Below, piece after piece: positions 1-8,443 of a stretch of DNA of 55,456 bases. The stretch is from an uncultured Bacteroidales bacterium. GTDB taxonomy: Bacteria; Bacteroidota; Bacteroidia; Bacteroidales; UBA932. The notes beneath the pieces are model-generated. The model was not told the DNA's origin, ran no database searches, and saw nothing but the letters and a program-made list of their open reading frames with translations. The stretch's first letter is position 1, and each line of letters opens with the position of its first letter. The DNA lies in the NCBI GenBank assembly GCA_905235675.1, contig CAJONC010000009.1, positions 1-55,456 of the forward strand, in the 5' to 3' direction. The translations under genes were made by a program, and so were the position numbers.

Positions 1-148
1 TAAACACGATTGGAGCCCCTGGCGTTATTTCTTCGAAAACAGGAATCTTTCGCTGCTCTGACGGCTCGTTCCCCCTGTCAAGCCATGAACAAGCCGTCAT
101 GGCCAGCATTGTAACTAAAGCCAACATATTAAATTTCAGCGGTTCCAT
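1..148 (-). CDS. Partial lipoprotein, N-terminus only
   Basis: The reading frame runs from an ATG at 148 leftward off the window edge, giving about 49 residues. The N-terminus is hydrophobic and ends in a lipobox (MTAC, Cys at residue 20), so this is a predicted exported lipoprotein; nothing after the lipobox identifies a family. A TATATTTG promoter box ends four bases before the ATG. An alternative start is the ATG at codon 8, which would give a shorter signal peptide without a basic residue. The function is unknown because only the first sixth or less of a typical lipoprotein is visible. Confidence 0.55.
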   Translation of the reverse strand, partial: MEPLKFNMLALVTMLAMTACSWLDRGNEPSEQRKIPVFEEITPGAPIVF

Positions 149-152
149 GCAA

Positions 153-160
153 CAAATATA
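153..160 (-). promoter_or_regulatory. Bacteroidota -7 box before the partial lipoprotein
   Basis: On the minus strand the box reads TATATTTG, matching the Bacteroidota consensus TAnnTTTG. It ends only four bases from the ATG at 148, so the transcript would begin at or next to the start codon. Confidence 0.5.
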
Positions 161-265
161 ATAAATTTCTGCAATGTCATTCATTGTAAAGACATTTTGG
201 TTTTGCCGGAGCGAATAGACGCCGTGAACGACTGGCATAGCGTTGCGACCGCCGGCACAGTCAGC

Positions 266-370
266 TGGCGCTTAACCATCTATAGGACAGGTATTAAATA
301 AACCTCTCCCCCTGGAAATCCAAGGGGAGAGGTTTATTTAATACGTTGATTTATAACAACTTAGGTGCCA
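266..370 (-). repeat. Palindromic repeat, copy 1 of 3
   Basis: This is a 105-bp element whose outer ends are inverted (TGGCGCTTAA at the left, an imperfect TTAGGTGCCA at the right). Its centre is a hairpin with two perfect 21-base arms (291-311 and 324-344). The same element in the other orientation occurs at 53377-53482 and 54151-54256, with the same CTCTCCCC/GGGGAGAG core and the same CCTGTCCTATAG segment. It lies between the FKBP gene and the outward lipoprotein gene and might also act as a transcription barrier. No ORF lies in it. A non-autonomous mobile element (MITE-like) or a recombination site are the two readings. Confidence 0.8.
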
Positions 371-407
371 CCACGCAGCGGCGGCTCAAGCTGTACTGCA
401 GCAGAAA

Positions 408-1211
408 CTATTTTTCTTCTTCCTTCTCTACATAAGGAGCGACCTTGCAGAGGTCGACGGTGAAGATGAGGGTGGCGTTGGGTTCGATGCCCTGGTTGCC
501 GCGTTCACCGTATCCGAGTTTGGCAGGGACGAAGAGCTCGATGGTTCCGCCTTCACCCACCTGCTGTATACCTTCGGTCCAGCCGGCGATAACATGGTTG
601 AGGGTGAAGCTGATGGAGTCGCGGTCGGCGGTAACCTCATCGAACACGTTGCCGTCGAGGGTCTTGCCCTGATAGCGTACCCATACGGTATCCTGTGCGC
701 TGGTAGGCTTCACGCCGCCTTCCTTCACGATACGGTACTGCAGGCCGCTTTCGAGTTCGACAACGCCTTCCTTGGTCTTGTTCTTTGCAAGGAATTTCTC
801 TCCTTCCTCGGCATTGGTGAGGAGCTTGAGTGAACGCCTGTTCTCGAGGAATTCACCGAAGAGACGGTTCATCTCGTCGGGGTTGATCTTGAACTGCTCA
901 CCGAACTCAGGATCACGCATGTTGCCCTTTGCATTGATGAAATCGTTCATACCCTTCTTGATCTGGGCATAATTGAGGTCGCCGAAATCATAACCCTTGA
1001 TGAAGGATCCGAAATTGACACCTACGAGATAGGATACGGAGTCAATCTGCTTTTTACTGGGCTTGAAATCCTTTGCGGTCTTTACAACTTCCTGAACTAC
1101 TTCGGGAACTGCTTCACCTTCCGTTTCCTCTGCAGTCGCCTCCGCCTTGGGAGAGCAGGCTGCAACTGCAAGTCCTGCGGCGAGGACTGCGAACAAATAA
1201 ATCTTTTTCAT
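408..1211 (-). CDS. FKBP-type peptidyl-prolyl isomerase, lipoprotein
   Basis: The 267-residue product is a predicted envelope prolyl isomerase that assists folding of exported proteins. The start at 1211 gives a clean signal peptide beginning MKKIYLF with lipobox AVAAC; an upstream ATG at 1223 would add four residues and is less likely. The first third after the lipobox is acidic, then comes an FKBP N-terminal dimerisation-type helical region (about residues 50-145), and the C-terminal 110 residues form the FKBP domain, with VWVRYQGKTLDG and GYGERG segments typical of the family. It is the last gene of a minus-strand unit starting at 6695, separated from the ROK kinase by about 30 bases. Confidence 0.9.
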   Translation of the reverse strand: MKKIYLFAVLAAGLAVAACSPKAEATAEETEGEAVPEVVQEVVKTAKDFKPSKKQIDSVSYLVGVNFGSFIKGYDFGDLNYAQIKKGMNDFINAKGNMRDPEFGEQFKINPDEMNRLFGEFLENRRSLKLLTNAEEGEKFLAKNKTKEGVVELESGLQYRIVKEGGVKPTSAQDTVWVRYQGKTLDGNVFDEVTADRDSISFTLNHVIAGWTEGIQQVGEGGTIELFVPAKLGYGERGNQGIEPNATLIFTVDLCKVAPYVEKEEEK

Positions 1212-1241
1212 ACTATAAAACATTTAAAAAGTTTGTCATTT

Positions 1242-2201
1242 TCAAAGTTCCCATGCAAGGGCCGAAGCTCCGAGTATGGCGGCGTCGCTTTCCTTGAGCT
1301 GCGAGAAAAGCAGTTTGACTTTGTTCTTCCAAAGAGGGAGGACATTGTCGTTCATGCTCTTGAAAGTAGGTTCATATATGAACTCCTTTGCGCGGGCAAG
1401 TCCGCCGAAGAGCACAATGGCTTCGGGGGCGGAGAACTGGATGAAGTCTGCAAGTTTCTCGCCAAGAATGCGTCCTGTGAAATCAAAAACGCGAAGAGCC
1501 ACCGCATCCCCTTCCTTTGCCGCTTCGTAAACGTCTTTGGAAGTGATATTCTGCACCTCGCGGAGCAGCGAAGGTTCGTCGCTGAGGTCGAGCCATTCAC
1601 GGGCGGTGCGGGCTACTCCGATTGCGGAGCAGTAGGCCTCCAGGCAGCCGTTACGGCCGCAGCCGCAGAGGCGTCCGTTGTGACGTACCGCGATGGTGTG
1701 TCCGAGTTCGCCGGCGAAACCGTCGGAGCCATAGAGCACTTCACCGTTCACCACGATTCCGGAACCTACGCCGGTGCCGAGGGTAATCATGATGAAGTTC
1801 TTCATTCCTTTGGCGACTCCGTAGGTCATTTCGCCCACGGCTGCCGCATTGGCGTCGTTGGTAAGCGAAACGGGGATTCCACCGCAGGCTTCGGAGAGCC
1901 TTTCAGCGAACTTCACTTCTCCGTGGGCGGCCCAGGGAAGGTTGGGGGCGAATGCTATGCTGCCGGTATAATAGTTTCCGTTGGGGGCGCCCACGCCGAT
2001 ACCGCGGATCTGTCCGTGCTTGCCGGCCTTTGCCACCAGTTTGATGACAGCATCCGCAAGTTCCTTGATAATCACGTCCGCATCGGGGTTGTCATTGGTC
2101 TTTATCACGCTCTGGGCGAGAACTTCGCCGCGCGCGTCAACCACCCCGAGCTTGCAGCTCTGGCCGCCTATGTCTATTCCGACTACAAAATCCTTATTCA
2201 T
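1242..2201 (-). CDS. ROK-family sugar kinase (glucokinase-like)
   Basis: The 319-residue product is a cytoplasmic ROK kinase that phosphorylates a hexose with ATP. It starts with the ATP-binding signature VGIDIGGQSCKLG, has the TNDANAAAVGE catalytic segment around residues 135-145, and the ROK zinc-binding motif with closely spaced cysteines (LCGCGRNGCLE). A longer open frame extends upstream of 2201, but it only reads through the permease gene in another frame; the ATG at 2201 abuts the permease stop with a two-base gap. Pairing with a FucP-type permease suggests uptake and phosphorylation of the same sugar, most simply glucose; the substrate is inferred. Confidence 0.9.
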   Translation of the reverse strand: MNKDFVVGIDIGGQSCKLGVVDARGEVLAQSVIKTNDNPDADVIIKELADAVIKLVAKAGKHGQIRGIGVGAPNGNYYTGSIAFAPNLPWAAHGEVKFAERLSEACGGIPVSLTNDANAAAVGEMTYGVAKGMKNFIMITLGTGVGSGIVVNGEVLYGSDGFAGELGHTIAVRHNGRLCGCGRNGCLEAYCSAIGVARTAREWLDLSDEPSLLREVQNITSKDVYEAAKEGDAVALRVFDFTGRILGEKLADFIQFSAPEAIVLFGGLARAKEFIYEPTFKSMNDNVLPLWKNKVKLLFSQLKESDAAILGASALAWEL

Positions 2202-2203
2202 AA

Positions 2204-3475
2204 TTAATCTACTTTGATATCCGTATTGACATTTTTGGATCCTGCGAAAGCATAGTAAACGAGGAAGGCGAGGCAGGCGACCAGCAGCCAGTAGCTCTGC
2301 AGTGAACCTACATGGTCGGCGAGGAGGTTCTGGAAGAAGGGGATGATGCCGCCGCCGCAGACGAGGGTCATGAAGATGCCCGAAGCCGCAGCGGTGTATT
2401 TCCCGAGGCCCTCGACCGCGAGGTTGAAGATAGCCCCCCACATGATGGAGGTGCAGAGGCCGCAGAGCACGAGGAGGCCGAGAGAAAGGGGAATACTGTT
2501 GGCACCGACCGAAATCGCGACGCTCTCGGGAGTGAAGATTGCGCAAATCAGGAGCGCGATGGCTACCATGGACATCACGCCGAGCATCATCTTGCTGCTC
2601 ACCTTCGATCCCACGGATGCGCCTACCAGACGGCCAATCAGCATGCAGAGCCAGTAGCCGCCTATCATGGTTCCGGCAAGGGCGGGTCCCACCCAGTCAA
2701 GACCGGAGTAATAGACGTTCGCGGTGTTGGGGATACCTACCTCGATGCCGACATAGAAGAAGATGGCTATTGCGCCGAGCACGAAGTGGCGGAAGGAAAG
2801 GGCGCTGTGAGGGTCCTTCTCCTTCTTGCCGGAAAGACGGGCGGCCTTCTCTTCGGGGGTCTCCATGTGAGGTTCGGGAATCCGGGTGAACCGGATGATG
2901 ATGAATGCGAGGGCGAAGATTGCCATAGCTATTATCATCACGGGAGCAGCCTTGGATACGGTTGCGTCCGCAATGCTTCCGCCTACGAGCCAGCCTACGA
3001 AGATAGGTGCGAGGGTGCCGCCGGTGGAGTTGCAGGTGCCGCCCCACTGAATGAGCTGGTTACCCTTGTTTCCGCCGCCGCCGAGGGTGTTGAGCATGGG
3101 GTTCACCACTATGTTGAGCATACACATGGAGAAGCCGGCCACGAAGGCGCCGAGCACGTATACGCCGAAGCTCTCGACATATCCGCTGAGGAACTGTATG
3201 CCCACTCCGATAAAGCCTACGGTCACTGCTGCGAGCGCGGTGAACTTGTAGCCTTTACGCTTGAGGATTACGCCAGCGGGGATGCCCATGCAGGCATAGG
3301 CGATGAAGTTGGCGAGGGTTCCAAGCTGCGAAAGTGCCTTGGAGGCGCCGAACTGGTTGGTGACGATCACACCCATCGAACCCGCAAGGTTCGTGACGAA
3401 TGCAATCATGAAAAAGAGAGCGAACATCACCACGATGGCCGCGGTGTAGTTCTGTTGCTTTGTTTCGTTTGCCAT
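2204..3475 (-). CDS. MFS sugar permease, FucP family
   Basis: The 423-residue product is a polytopic inner-membrane protein with about 12 hydrophobic segments, consistent with the FucP branch of the major facilitator superfamily (sugar:proton symport). Features fitting this are the N-terminal FFMIAFVTNLAGSM helix, the short cytoplasmic middle loop rich in charged residues (about 195-215), and the GGGNKGNQLIQWGGTCNS stretch resembling glucose/galactose or fucose permeases. It is followed two bases later by a ROK kinase, so a transport-then-phosphorylate pair is likely. Sugar specificity cannot be read from the sequence. Confidence 0.88.
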   Translation of the reverse strand: MANETKQQNYTAAIVVMFALFFMIAFVTNLAGSMGVIVTNQFGASKALSQLGTLANFIAYACMGIPAGVILKRKGYKFTALAAVTVGFIGVGIQFLSGYVESFGVYVLGAFVAGFSMCMLNIVVNPMLNTLGGGGNKGNQLIQWGGTCNSTGGTLAPIFVGWLVGGSIADATVSKAAPVMIIAMAIFALAFIIIRFTRIPEPHMETPEEKAARLSGKKEKDPHSALSFRHFVLGAIAIFFYVGIEVGIPNTANVYYSGLDWVGPALAGTMIGGYWLCMLIGRLVGASVGSKVSSKMMLGVMSMVAIALLICAIFTPESVAISVGANSIPLSLGLLVLCGLCTSIMWGAIFNLAVEGLGKYTAAASGIFMTLVCGGGIIPFFQNLLADHVGSLQSYWLLVACLAFLVYYAFAGSKNVNTDIKVD

Positions 3476-3488
3476 ATTGTCTTTAGTG

Positions 3489-5408
3489 TTAAATTGATTC
3501 CATGTTCTTTTCGTTCAGTATATCCTTCCCTTCCGGAGTGTACGCATAGGCGATACGGTCGGCATAATGCTCCTCGACCTTGCCGCGGACTATCTTCATG
3601 GTGGAATTCATCATCTTGTTGGCGATTGTGAATTCTTCGTCGCAGACCACCACGGCTGCGGGCAGCCACCTTTCGGGGAACAGCCCTTCATGGGCGCCGC
3701 CCTTGCGGTATGAGTCAATCTCCTCCTGGATCTTGCGGAGCTTGGCCTCTTTCCCTTCACGGCTTGCGGGGTCGAGCCCACTGCCCTGCACGAACTCGTC
3801 CAGAGCCGCCTTTTCGGGAACTATCATCACTATCGTGTAAGGGTCCTGGTTGTTGTGCAGCACCACCTGGTTCACATACTTGCTCACCTCGGGAAGGCTG
3901 TCCTCAAAGCCCTCGGGGGAGTATTTCTCGCCGTCGGGGCTTATCAGCAGGCTCTTGAAGCGGCCTACCACATAGAGGAAGTCGTGGTCGAAGGGGCAGA
4001 TGTAGCCCATGTCGCCGGTGTGCAGCCAGCCGTCCACGACGGTCTCGGCGGTAGCTTTGGGATTCTTCCAGTATCCCGCCATCACATTCTCGCCGCGTAT
4101 CACTATCTCGCCCTTCTGCCCTATGGGAACTTCATTGCCCTGCTCGTCGCAGATCTTGCAGTCCATGGGCTTCACTATGCGGCCCGAGGATCCGAAGATG
4201 GCATGGCCGGCGGAATTGGAGCAGATGATAGGAGTGGCCTCGGTGAGCCCGTAGCCCTGGAACATGGGCATGCCCACCGCGCAGAAGAAACGCTGCAGCT
4301 CGATGTCGAGCAGGGCGCCTCCGCCCACGAAGAAATTCATGCGTCCGCCGAAGCCTTCGCGCACGGATTTGAAGATGAGCTTGTCGAATATCCACATCAG
4401 GGGCCTGCGCCAGCAGACCTTCCATCCTCCACGGTTGTAGTATTCTTTGTTATAGGCAATTGCATTCTTCAATGCAAAATTGTAGAGTTTCTCCACCGTA
4501 GGGCCTTTGGCCTTGACGCCGCTTTCTATGGTCTTCTTGAAATTGCGGGCGAGGGCGGGCACCGAAAGCATTGCATGAGGCCTGGTTTCCCTGATGGCCG
4601 CAGGCACGTTGCGAAGCGTCGCGAGGGCGTTCTTACCTATGGGGACGAAGGCAATGCTGCCGCCGTAGGACATCATGGTGTACATTCCGGCGACATGGGC
4701 GAAGCAGTGGTCGAGGGGCAGGATTATCAGCATCACGTCATTCTCGTTAAGATTGATTACGGACGCTCCCTGCTCCACGTTCGCCGTATAGTTGCGGTGC
4801 GTGAGAAGTATGCCTTTCGGGTCGGCGGTGGTGCCGGATGTATAGCTTATGTTGGCGTAGTCGTCGGGGCCGATGGAGGAGTAGCGGTCAACGAATGCCT
4901 GGCGGTCCTTCGACAGGAAGTCTTCTCCCATGCGGATAAGCTCGGACATACGCATCTCGCCCTCGTTCAGGGAATCCACGTTGAAAGCCACGTCGTCGAA
5001 GACTATCACTTTCCTGACGTCGGCGCATTCTCCGATTATGGCCCTTATCCTGGGAAGATTGTTGGCCGACACGAGTATCCATTTCGTTTCGGAGTGCCTG
5101 ATACGGAAGAGCAGGTCCTGCACCTCGGTAAGGTTTACGCTCAGGGGGACATCCACTGCTCCGGCATAGAGGGCGCCGAGCTCTGCGAGTATCCACATTG
5201 AACGGCTTTCGGAAAGCAGCGCAATCTTGTCGCCTTTCTCAAGCCCGAGAGCCATCAGTCCTGCGCCTATCCTGTACGCGGTTTCGCGGGTCTGTGCCTG
5301 GGTCGTTTCGGTCCAGACGCCGTCCACCTTTTCGCGGAGGTAGACATTGTCGGGAAACCTGTGGGTGTACCTTTCGACAAAATCAATGATAGTCGGTCTT
5401 TCTTTCAT
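3489..5408 (-). CDS. Long-chain acyl-CoA synthetase (AMP-forming)
   Basis: The 639-residue product belongs to the ANL adenylating superfamily, close to bacterial long-chain fatty-acid CoA ligases (FadD-like), which activate fatty acids through an acyl-AMP. The P-loop-like motif YTSGTTADPKGILLTH lies near residues 190-205, the A5-type motif GYGLTEATP near 385, and the A7 motif WLHTGDMG near 465. Length is normal for this family. There is no signal peptide, so action at the cytoplasmic face of the membrane is expected. It sits 13 bases from the permease gene and 12 bases after a deoxynucleoside kinase, in one transcription unit with no obvious shared pathway. Confidence 0.92.
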   Translation of the reverse strand: MKERPTIIDFVERYTHRFPDNVYLREKVDGVWTETTQAQTRETAYRIGAGLMALGLEKGDKIALLSESRSMWILAELGALYAGAVDVPLSVNLTEVQDLLFRIRHSETKWILVSANNLPRIRAIIGECADVRKVIVFDDVAFNVDSLNEGEMRMSELIRMGEDFLSKDRQAFVDRYSSIGPDDYANISYTSGTTADPKGILLTHRNYTANVEQGASVINLNENDVMLIILPLDHCFAHVAGMYTMMSYGGSIAFVPIGKNALATLRNVPAAIRETRPHAMLSVPALARNFKKTIESGVKAKGPTVEKLYNFALKNAIAYNKEYYNRGGWKVCWRRPLMWIFDKLIFKSVREGFGGRMNFFVGGGALLDIELQRFFCAVGMPMFQGYGLTEATPIICSNSAGHAIFGSSGRIVKPMDCKICDEQGNEVPIGQKGEIVIRGENVMAGYWKNPKATAETVVDGWLHTGDMGYICPFDHDFLYVVGRFKSLLISPDGEKYSPEGFEDSLPEVSKYVNQVVLHNNQDPYTIVMIVPEKAALDEFVQGSGLDPASREGKEAKLRKIQEEIDSYRKGGAHEGLFPERWLPAAVVVCDEEFTIANKMMNSTMKIVRGKVEEHYADRIAYAYTPEGKDILNEKNMESI

Positions 5409-5420
5409 AAGTACAAAATT

Positions 5421-6062
5421 TTAGTAATCAGTGGTTTTGGGTGCGGGAGCGGAGAAGAGGCCGTACATCTGCGCATCTATCATGTCGGTCACTTTCTCAA
5501 AATCTTCGGGACGGTTGCCGAACTTGATGTTGTCGGCATCTATCACCAGCAGGTTGCCTTCGTAACCGGCTATCCAGTTCTCGTATTTCTCATTGAGGCC
5601 GGTGAGATAGTCTATGCGTATGCTGCGCTCATATTCGCGGCCGCGCTTCTGTATCTGCGCGATGAGGTTGGGGATGCTGCTCTTGAGGTAGATGAGAAGG
5701 TCGGGATATCCCACCAGGCTCATCATGAGGTCGAAGAGGTCGGAGTAGTTCTCGAAGTCGCGGGTGCTCATCAGGCCCATGTCATGGAGGTTGGGCGCGA
5801 AGATGCGGGCGTCCTCGTAGATGGTGCGGTCCTGGATGATGACGTCGTCCGTCCTGGAGATGTCGACTACATCCTTGAAGCGCTTGTTCAGGAAGTAAAT
5901 CTGGAGATTGAACGACCAGCGGGCCATATCTTCGTAGAAGTCGGCCAGGTACGGGTTGAAATCAACCGATTCGAATTTGGGAATCCATCCGTAATGTGCG
6001 GCCAGCATCTTTGTGAGTGTGGTCTTGCCGCTTCCGATATTTCCTGCTACTGCGATGTGCAT
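5421..6062 (-). CDS. Deoxynucleoside kinase (paralogue 1)
   Basis: The 213-residue product is a dNK-family kinase that makes dNMPs from salvaged deoxynucleosides using ATP. The P-loop GNIGSGKTT is at residues 7-15, the DRTIYED motif (catalytic acid and sugar-contacting arginine region) at 78-84, and the lid arginines in KRGREYE follow near 150. It is the downstream member of a tandem pair: the gene at 6081-6695 has almost the same N-terminus and lies 18 bases upstream. Whether it prefers purine or pyrimidine deoxynucleosides is not evident. Confidence 0.9.
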   Translation of the reverse strand: MHIAVAGNIGSGKTTLTKMLAAHYGWIPKFESVDFNPYLADFYEDMARWSFNLQIYFLNKRFKDVVDISRTDDVIIQDRTIYEDARIFAPNLHDMGLMSTRDFENYSDLFDLMMSLVGYPDLLIYLKSSIPNLIAQIQKRGREYERSIRIDYLTGLNEKYENWIAGYEGNLLVIDADNIKFGNRPEDFEKVTDMIDAQMYGLFSAPAPKTTDY

Positions 6063-6080
6063 ATTGTTTTTGTTTAGTGT

Positions 6081-6695
6081 TTACTTGAATAGGCCGAAGA
6101 GCTGCGCGTCGATGCGGTCGGTGATGGCGGCGAAGTCTTCGGGATTGTTCTTGAAATCCATATTGTCGGTTTCCACGATGAGCAGTGGCCCCTGATAGGA
6201 ACTTATCCACTGCTCGTAATGGCGGTTCAGCCCGTCGAGATACTCGATGCTGATGCTCTGCTCATACTCGCGGCCGCGCTTCTGGATATTGGCCACGAGG
6301 TGCTCTATGCCGGATTTGAGGTAGATGAGAAGGTCGGGCTGCTTCACCGTGCTCATCATCAGTTCAAACAGCTGCATATAAGTGTTGTAGTCACGCTCGG
6401 ACAGGTTCCCCATCTCATAGTTGTTGGCGACGAAGATGTAGACGCCTTCCGAAATGGTGCGGTCCTGGATTATGACTTCGTCGGACTTGGCAATCTCGAG
6501 GACATCGCGGAAACGCTGGGCGAGGAAGTAGGTTTCCAGGTTGTACGACCAGCGGGGAATATCCTTGTAGTAATCTTCAAGATAAGGGTTGTAGGTAACG
6601 GATTCGAACTGCGGCTTCCAGCCGTAGTGCTCCGCGAGCATGCGTGTCAGCGTGGTCTTCCCGCTTCCGATATTTCCTGCTACTCCTATATGCAT
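6081..6695 (-). CDS. Deoxynucleoside kinase (paralogue 2)
   Basis: The 204-residue product is a second dNK-family kinase. It has the same P-loop (residues 7-15), ESVTYNPYL substrate-side segment and KRGREYEQS lid as its neighbour, but the DR motif reads DRTISEG instead of DRTIYED, so the two paralogues have diverged beside the active site. As first gene of the six-gene minus-strand unit it is preceded by a TAAATTTG box 24 bases upstream, divergent from the promoter of the 6753 gene. Tandem kinases with different base preference are known in some bacteria; a division of labour here is inference. Confidence 0.9.
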   Translation of the reverse strand: MHIGVAGNIGSGKTTLTRMLAEHYGWKPQFESVTYNPYLEDYYKDIPRWSYNLETYFLAQRFRDVLEIAKSDEVIIQDRTISEGVYIFVANNYEMGNLSERDYNTYMQLFELMMSTVKQPDLLIYLKSGIEHLVANIQKRGREYEQSISIEYLDGLNRHYEQWISSYQGPLLIVETDNMDFKNNPEDFAAITDRIDAQLFGLFK

Positions 6696-6719
6696 TTGGA
6701 CCTGTTGTAAGTCAATCTA

Positions 6720-6748
6720 CAAATTTACATAATTTATTTGTAATTTTG
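6720..6748. promoter_or_regulatory. Divergent -7 boxes
   Basis: Two TAnnTTTG boxes face outward in the 57-bp gap. TAAATTTG on the minus strand (6720-6727) lies 24 bases before the kinase ATG at 6695. TAATTTTG on the plus strand (6741-6748) ends four bases before the ATG at 6753. Confidence 0.6.
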
Positions 6749-6752
6749 CACT

Positions 6753-7409
6753 ATGAAAAAACTTGCTTTAATTTTTGTTGCGATTCTGGCCCTGTCCGGA
6801 TGCAGCACACCCAAGGCCAAAGGCCTTTGCACAGGGGATTTGGTATTCGTAGGCATCCCTGGGGACTACAGCCTCGACCCTGATTCGATGGGAAGCGCCA
6901 TCAGCGACGCCACAGGCAGCGGAGACCTCAACCTGATACATGTAGCAATCCTGGAAGTCGGCAAAGACAGCACCTGGATCATAGATGCCACCATAAAGCG
7001 CGGAGTGGACCGCTATCCGCTCGACAGCTTCCTGACAGACTTCACGCTGAAAGACGGATCGATGCCGGTGTTCATAGTCAAAAGGCTGAAAGACAACAGA
7101 ATGGCAGAGCAGTTCGTGGAAAATGCCAAGCAGTTCCTGGGCCGCCCCTACGATATTTGGTTCTCGCCAGACAACGAGGCCATGTACTGCTCCGAACTGG
7201 TGCGCGACAGCTACCGTACTCCCGAAGGAGGGTATCTCTTCGACGCCAAACCAATGAATTTCAAGAATTCCGAAGGGGAATTTCCGCTCTACTGGCAGCA
7301 GCTCTTCGAGCTCATAGGCCAGAGCATACCCCAGGACGAGCCGGGCACGAACCCCCAGGACATGTCCCAGGCGCCGGTGCTGACCGAAGTGGCCGTGCCG
7401 TTGTACTGA
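6753..7409 (+). CDS. YiiX/YebB-like NlpC/P60-fold lipoprotein
   Basis: The 218-residue product is a predicted lipoprotein (lipobox LSGC, Cys17) of the YiiX-type permuted papain-like amidase group. The family pattern is visible: TGDLVFVG just after the anchor, His63 in LIHVAILEV, and the putative nucleophile Cys146 in MYCSELV. Such enzymes cleave amide or ester bonds in cell-wall or lipid-linked substrates; the actual substrate is unknown. The C-terminal 30 residues are proline-rich and low in structure. The -7 box ends four bases before the ATG, predicting little or no 5' leader. A DUF486 gene follows after 48 bases. Confidence 0.8.
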   Translation: MKKLALIFVAILALSGCSTPKAKGLCTGDLVFVGIPGDYSLDPDSMGSAISDATGSGDLNLIHVAILEVGKDSTWIIDATIKRGVDRYPLDSFLTDFTLKDGSMPVFIVKRLKDNRMAEQFVENAKQFLGRPYDIWFSPDNEAMYCSELVRDSYRTPEGGYLFDAKPMNFKNSEGEFPLYWQQLFELIGQSIPQDEPGTNPQDMSQAPVLTEVAVPLY

Positions 7410-7457
7410 ACATTTCGAATATCGCCGGATTTGCGACATTGAATTAAAACGCTTGAT

Positions 7458-7826
7458 ATGCAAGGCATTTGGACTGTTGTGATGCTGGTATTTTCCAACA
7501 TCTTCATGACTTTCGCCTGGTACGGACACTTGAAACTCGGCGAAATGAAAATTTCAACGGGGTGGCCCCTCATCCTCGTCATCCTGTTTTCCTGGGGCAT
7601 CGCCTTCTTTGAATACTGCCTCACCGTTCCTGCAAACCGGATCGGGTTCCAGGGCAACGGCGGCCCGTTCAACCTGTTGCAGCTCAAGGTGATACAGGAG
7701 GTTATCTCGCTGACCGTTTTCACCGTCATAGTGATGTTTGTCTTCAAGGGACAGCACATTCAATGGAACCATTTGGCGGCTTTCGGCTGCCTGGTGCTCG
7801 CCGTCTTCTTCGTCTTCCTCAAATAG
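7458..7826 (+). CDS. DMT-type membrane protein, DUF486 family
   Basis: The 122-residue product is almost entirely hydrophobic with four predicted transmembrane segments. The pattern FAWYGHLK near residue 20, FFEYCLTVPANRIG near 52-65 and LLQLKVIQEVISLTVF matches the DUF486 family, small relatives of the drug/metabolite transporter superfamily that probably work as dimers. Substrate is unknown. Length is normal for the family. It lies between a YiiX-like lipoprotein and an MBL hydrolase on the same strand with short gaps. Confidence 0.88.
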   Translation: MQGIWTVVMLVFSNIFMTFAWYGHLKLGEMKISTGWPLILVILFSWGIAFFEYCLTVPANRIGFQGNGGPFNLLQLKVIQEVISLTVFTVIVMFVFKGQHIQWNHLAAFGCLVLAVFFVFLK

Positions 7827-7850
7827 CCTTACGCAGGCCGCGGTATTATC

Positions 7851-8432
7851 ATGAAAATCAAAAGATTTGTCTGCAATGCTTTTCAGGAGAACGCCTACGT
7901 GGTGTCCAGGGGCGCTTCTTGTATTATAATCGATCCGGGCTTCGCAGGCGACGGGAACGGCGCAGCTGGTGAACTGGACGGGCTGTACGAATATCTGGAA
8001 GCCGAAGGCATCCGGCCGGAAGCCATACTGCTCACCCACACGCACTGGGACCACACCCTGGGCGTCGCCCAGCTGGTGGAAAAATTCGGAATCCCCGTAA
8101 TTTCCAATCCCCCCGACGGCAGCACGGCACTCGGATTCGAGGTAATCTCAACTCCCGGCCACACGCCGGACAGCGTCTGCTACTACGACGCGGCTGAACA
8201 CGTACTCTTTACCGGAGACACCCTTTTTGCGGGCACGATAGGCCGCACCGACCTTCCCGGCGGCAACTACGACGACGAGATACGTTCCATCATGGAAAAA
8301 CTTATCTTCCTACCCGGCGAAACCGACATCTACCCCGGCCACGGCCCCGCCAGCACCATCGCCCGCGAGCGTACTGAAAACCCCTTCCTGGAGCCCTTCA
8401 ACGAGCCCGAGGAAACGGAGTTCGAAGCCTGA
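7851..8432 (+). CDS. MBL-fold hydrolase, glyoxalase II-like
   Basis: The 193-residue product is a cytoplasmic metallo-beta-lactamase-fold hydrolase. The metal-binding motif THTHWDH is at residues 62-68, followed by TPGHTPDS, FTGDTLFAGTIGRTD and a C-terminal YPGHGPAST, the full set of glyoxalase II-type ligands. It lacks the C-terminal substrate domain of canonical hydroxyacylglutathione hydrolase, so it belongs to the short YcbL-like group acting on small thioesters; the physiological substrate is not known. It converges on the nucleoside kinase gene with a gap of 11 bases and no clear terminator hairpin. Confidence 0.9.
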   Translation: MKIKRFVCNAFQENAYVVSRGASCIIIDPGFAGDGNGAAGELDGLYEYLEAEGIRPEAILLTHTHWDHTLGVAQLVEKFGIPVISNPPDGSTALGFEVISTPGHTPDSVCYYDAAEHVLFTGDTLFAGTIGRTDLPGGNYDDEIRSIMEKLIFLPGETDIYPGHGPASTIARERTENPFLEPFNEPEETEFEA

Positions 8433-8443
8433 CGGCCTTCTTT

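Noticed and set aside
361..407. A tRNA gene in the gap after the FKBP gene
   Set aside because: GC-rich repeats are present but no cloverleaf, T-loop GTTC or acceptor pairing could be found.
1242..2546. A longer start for the ROK kinase
   Set aside because: The extra 115 codons read through the permease gene in another frame; the kinase begins with its ATP-binding motif right after the ATG at 2201.
2312..3631. Long plus-strand open frames opposite the permease, ligase and peptidase genes
   Set aside because: They are antisense shadows of GC-rich genes, with His/Glu/Gly-rich translations lacking motifs.
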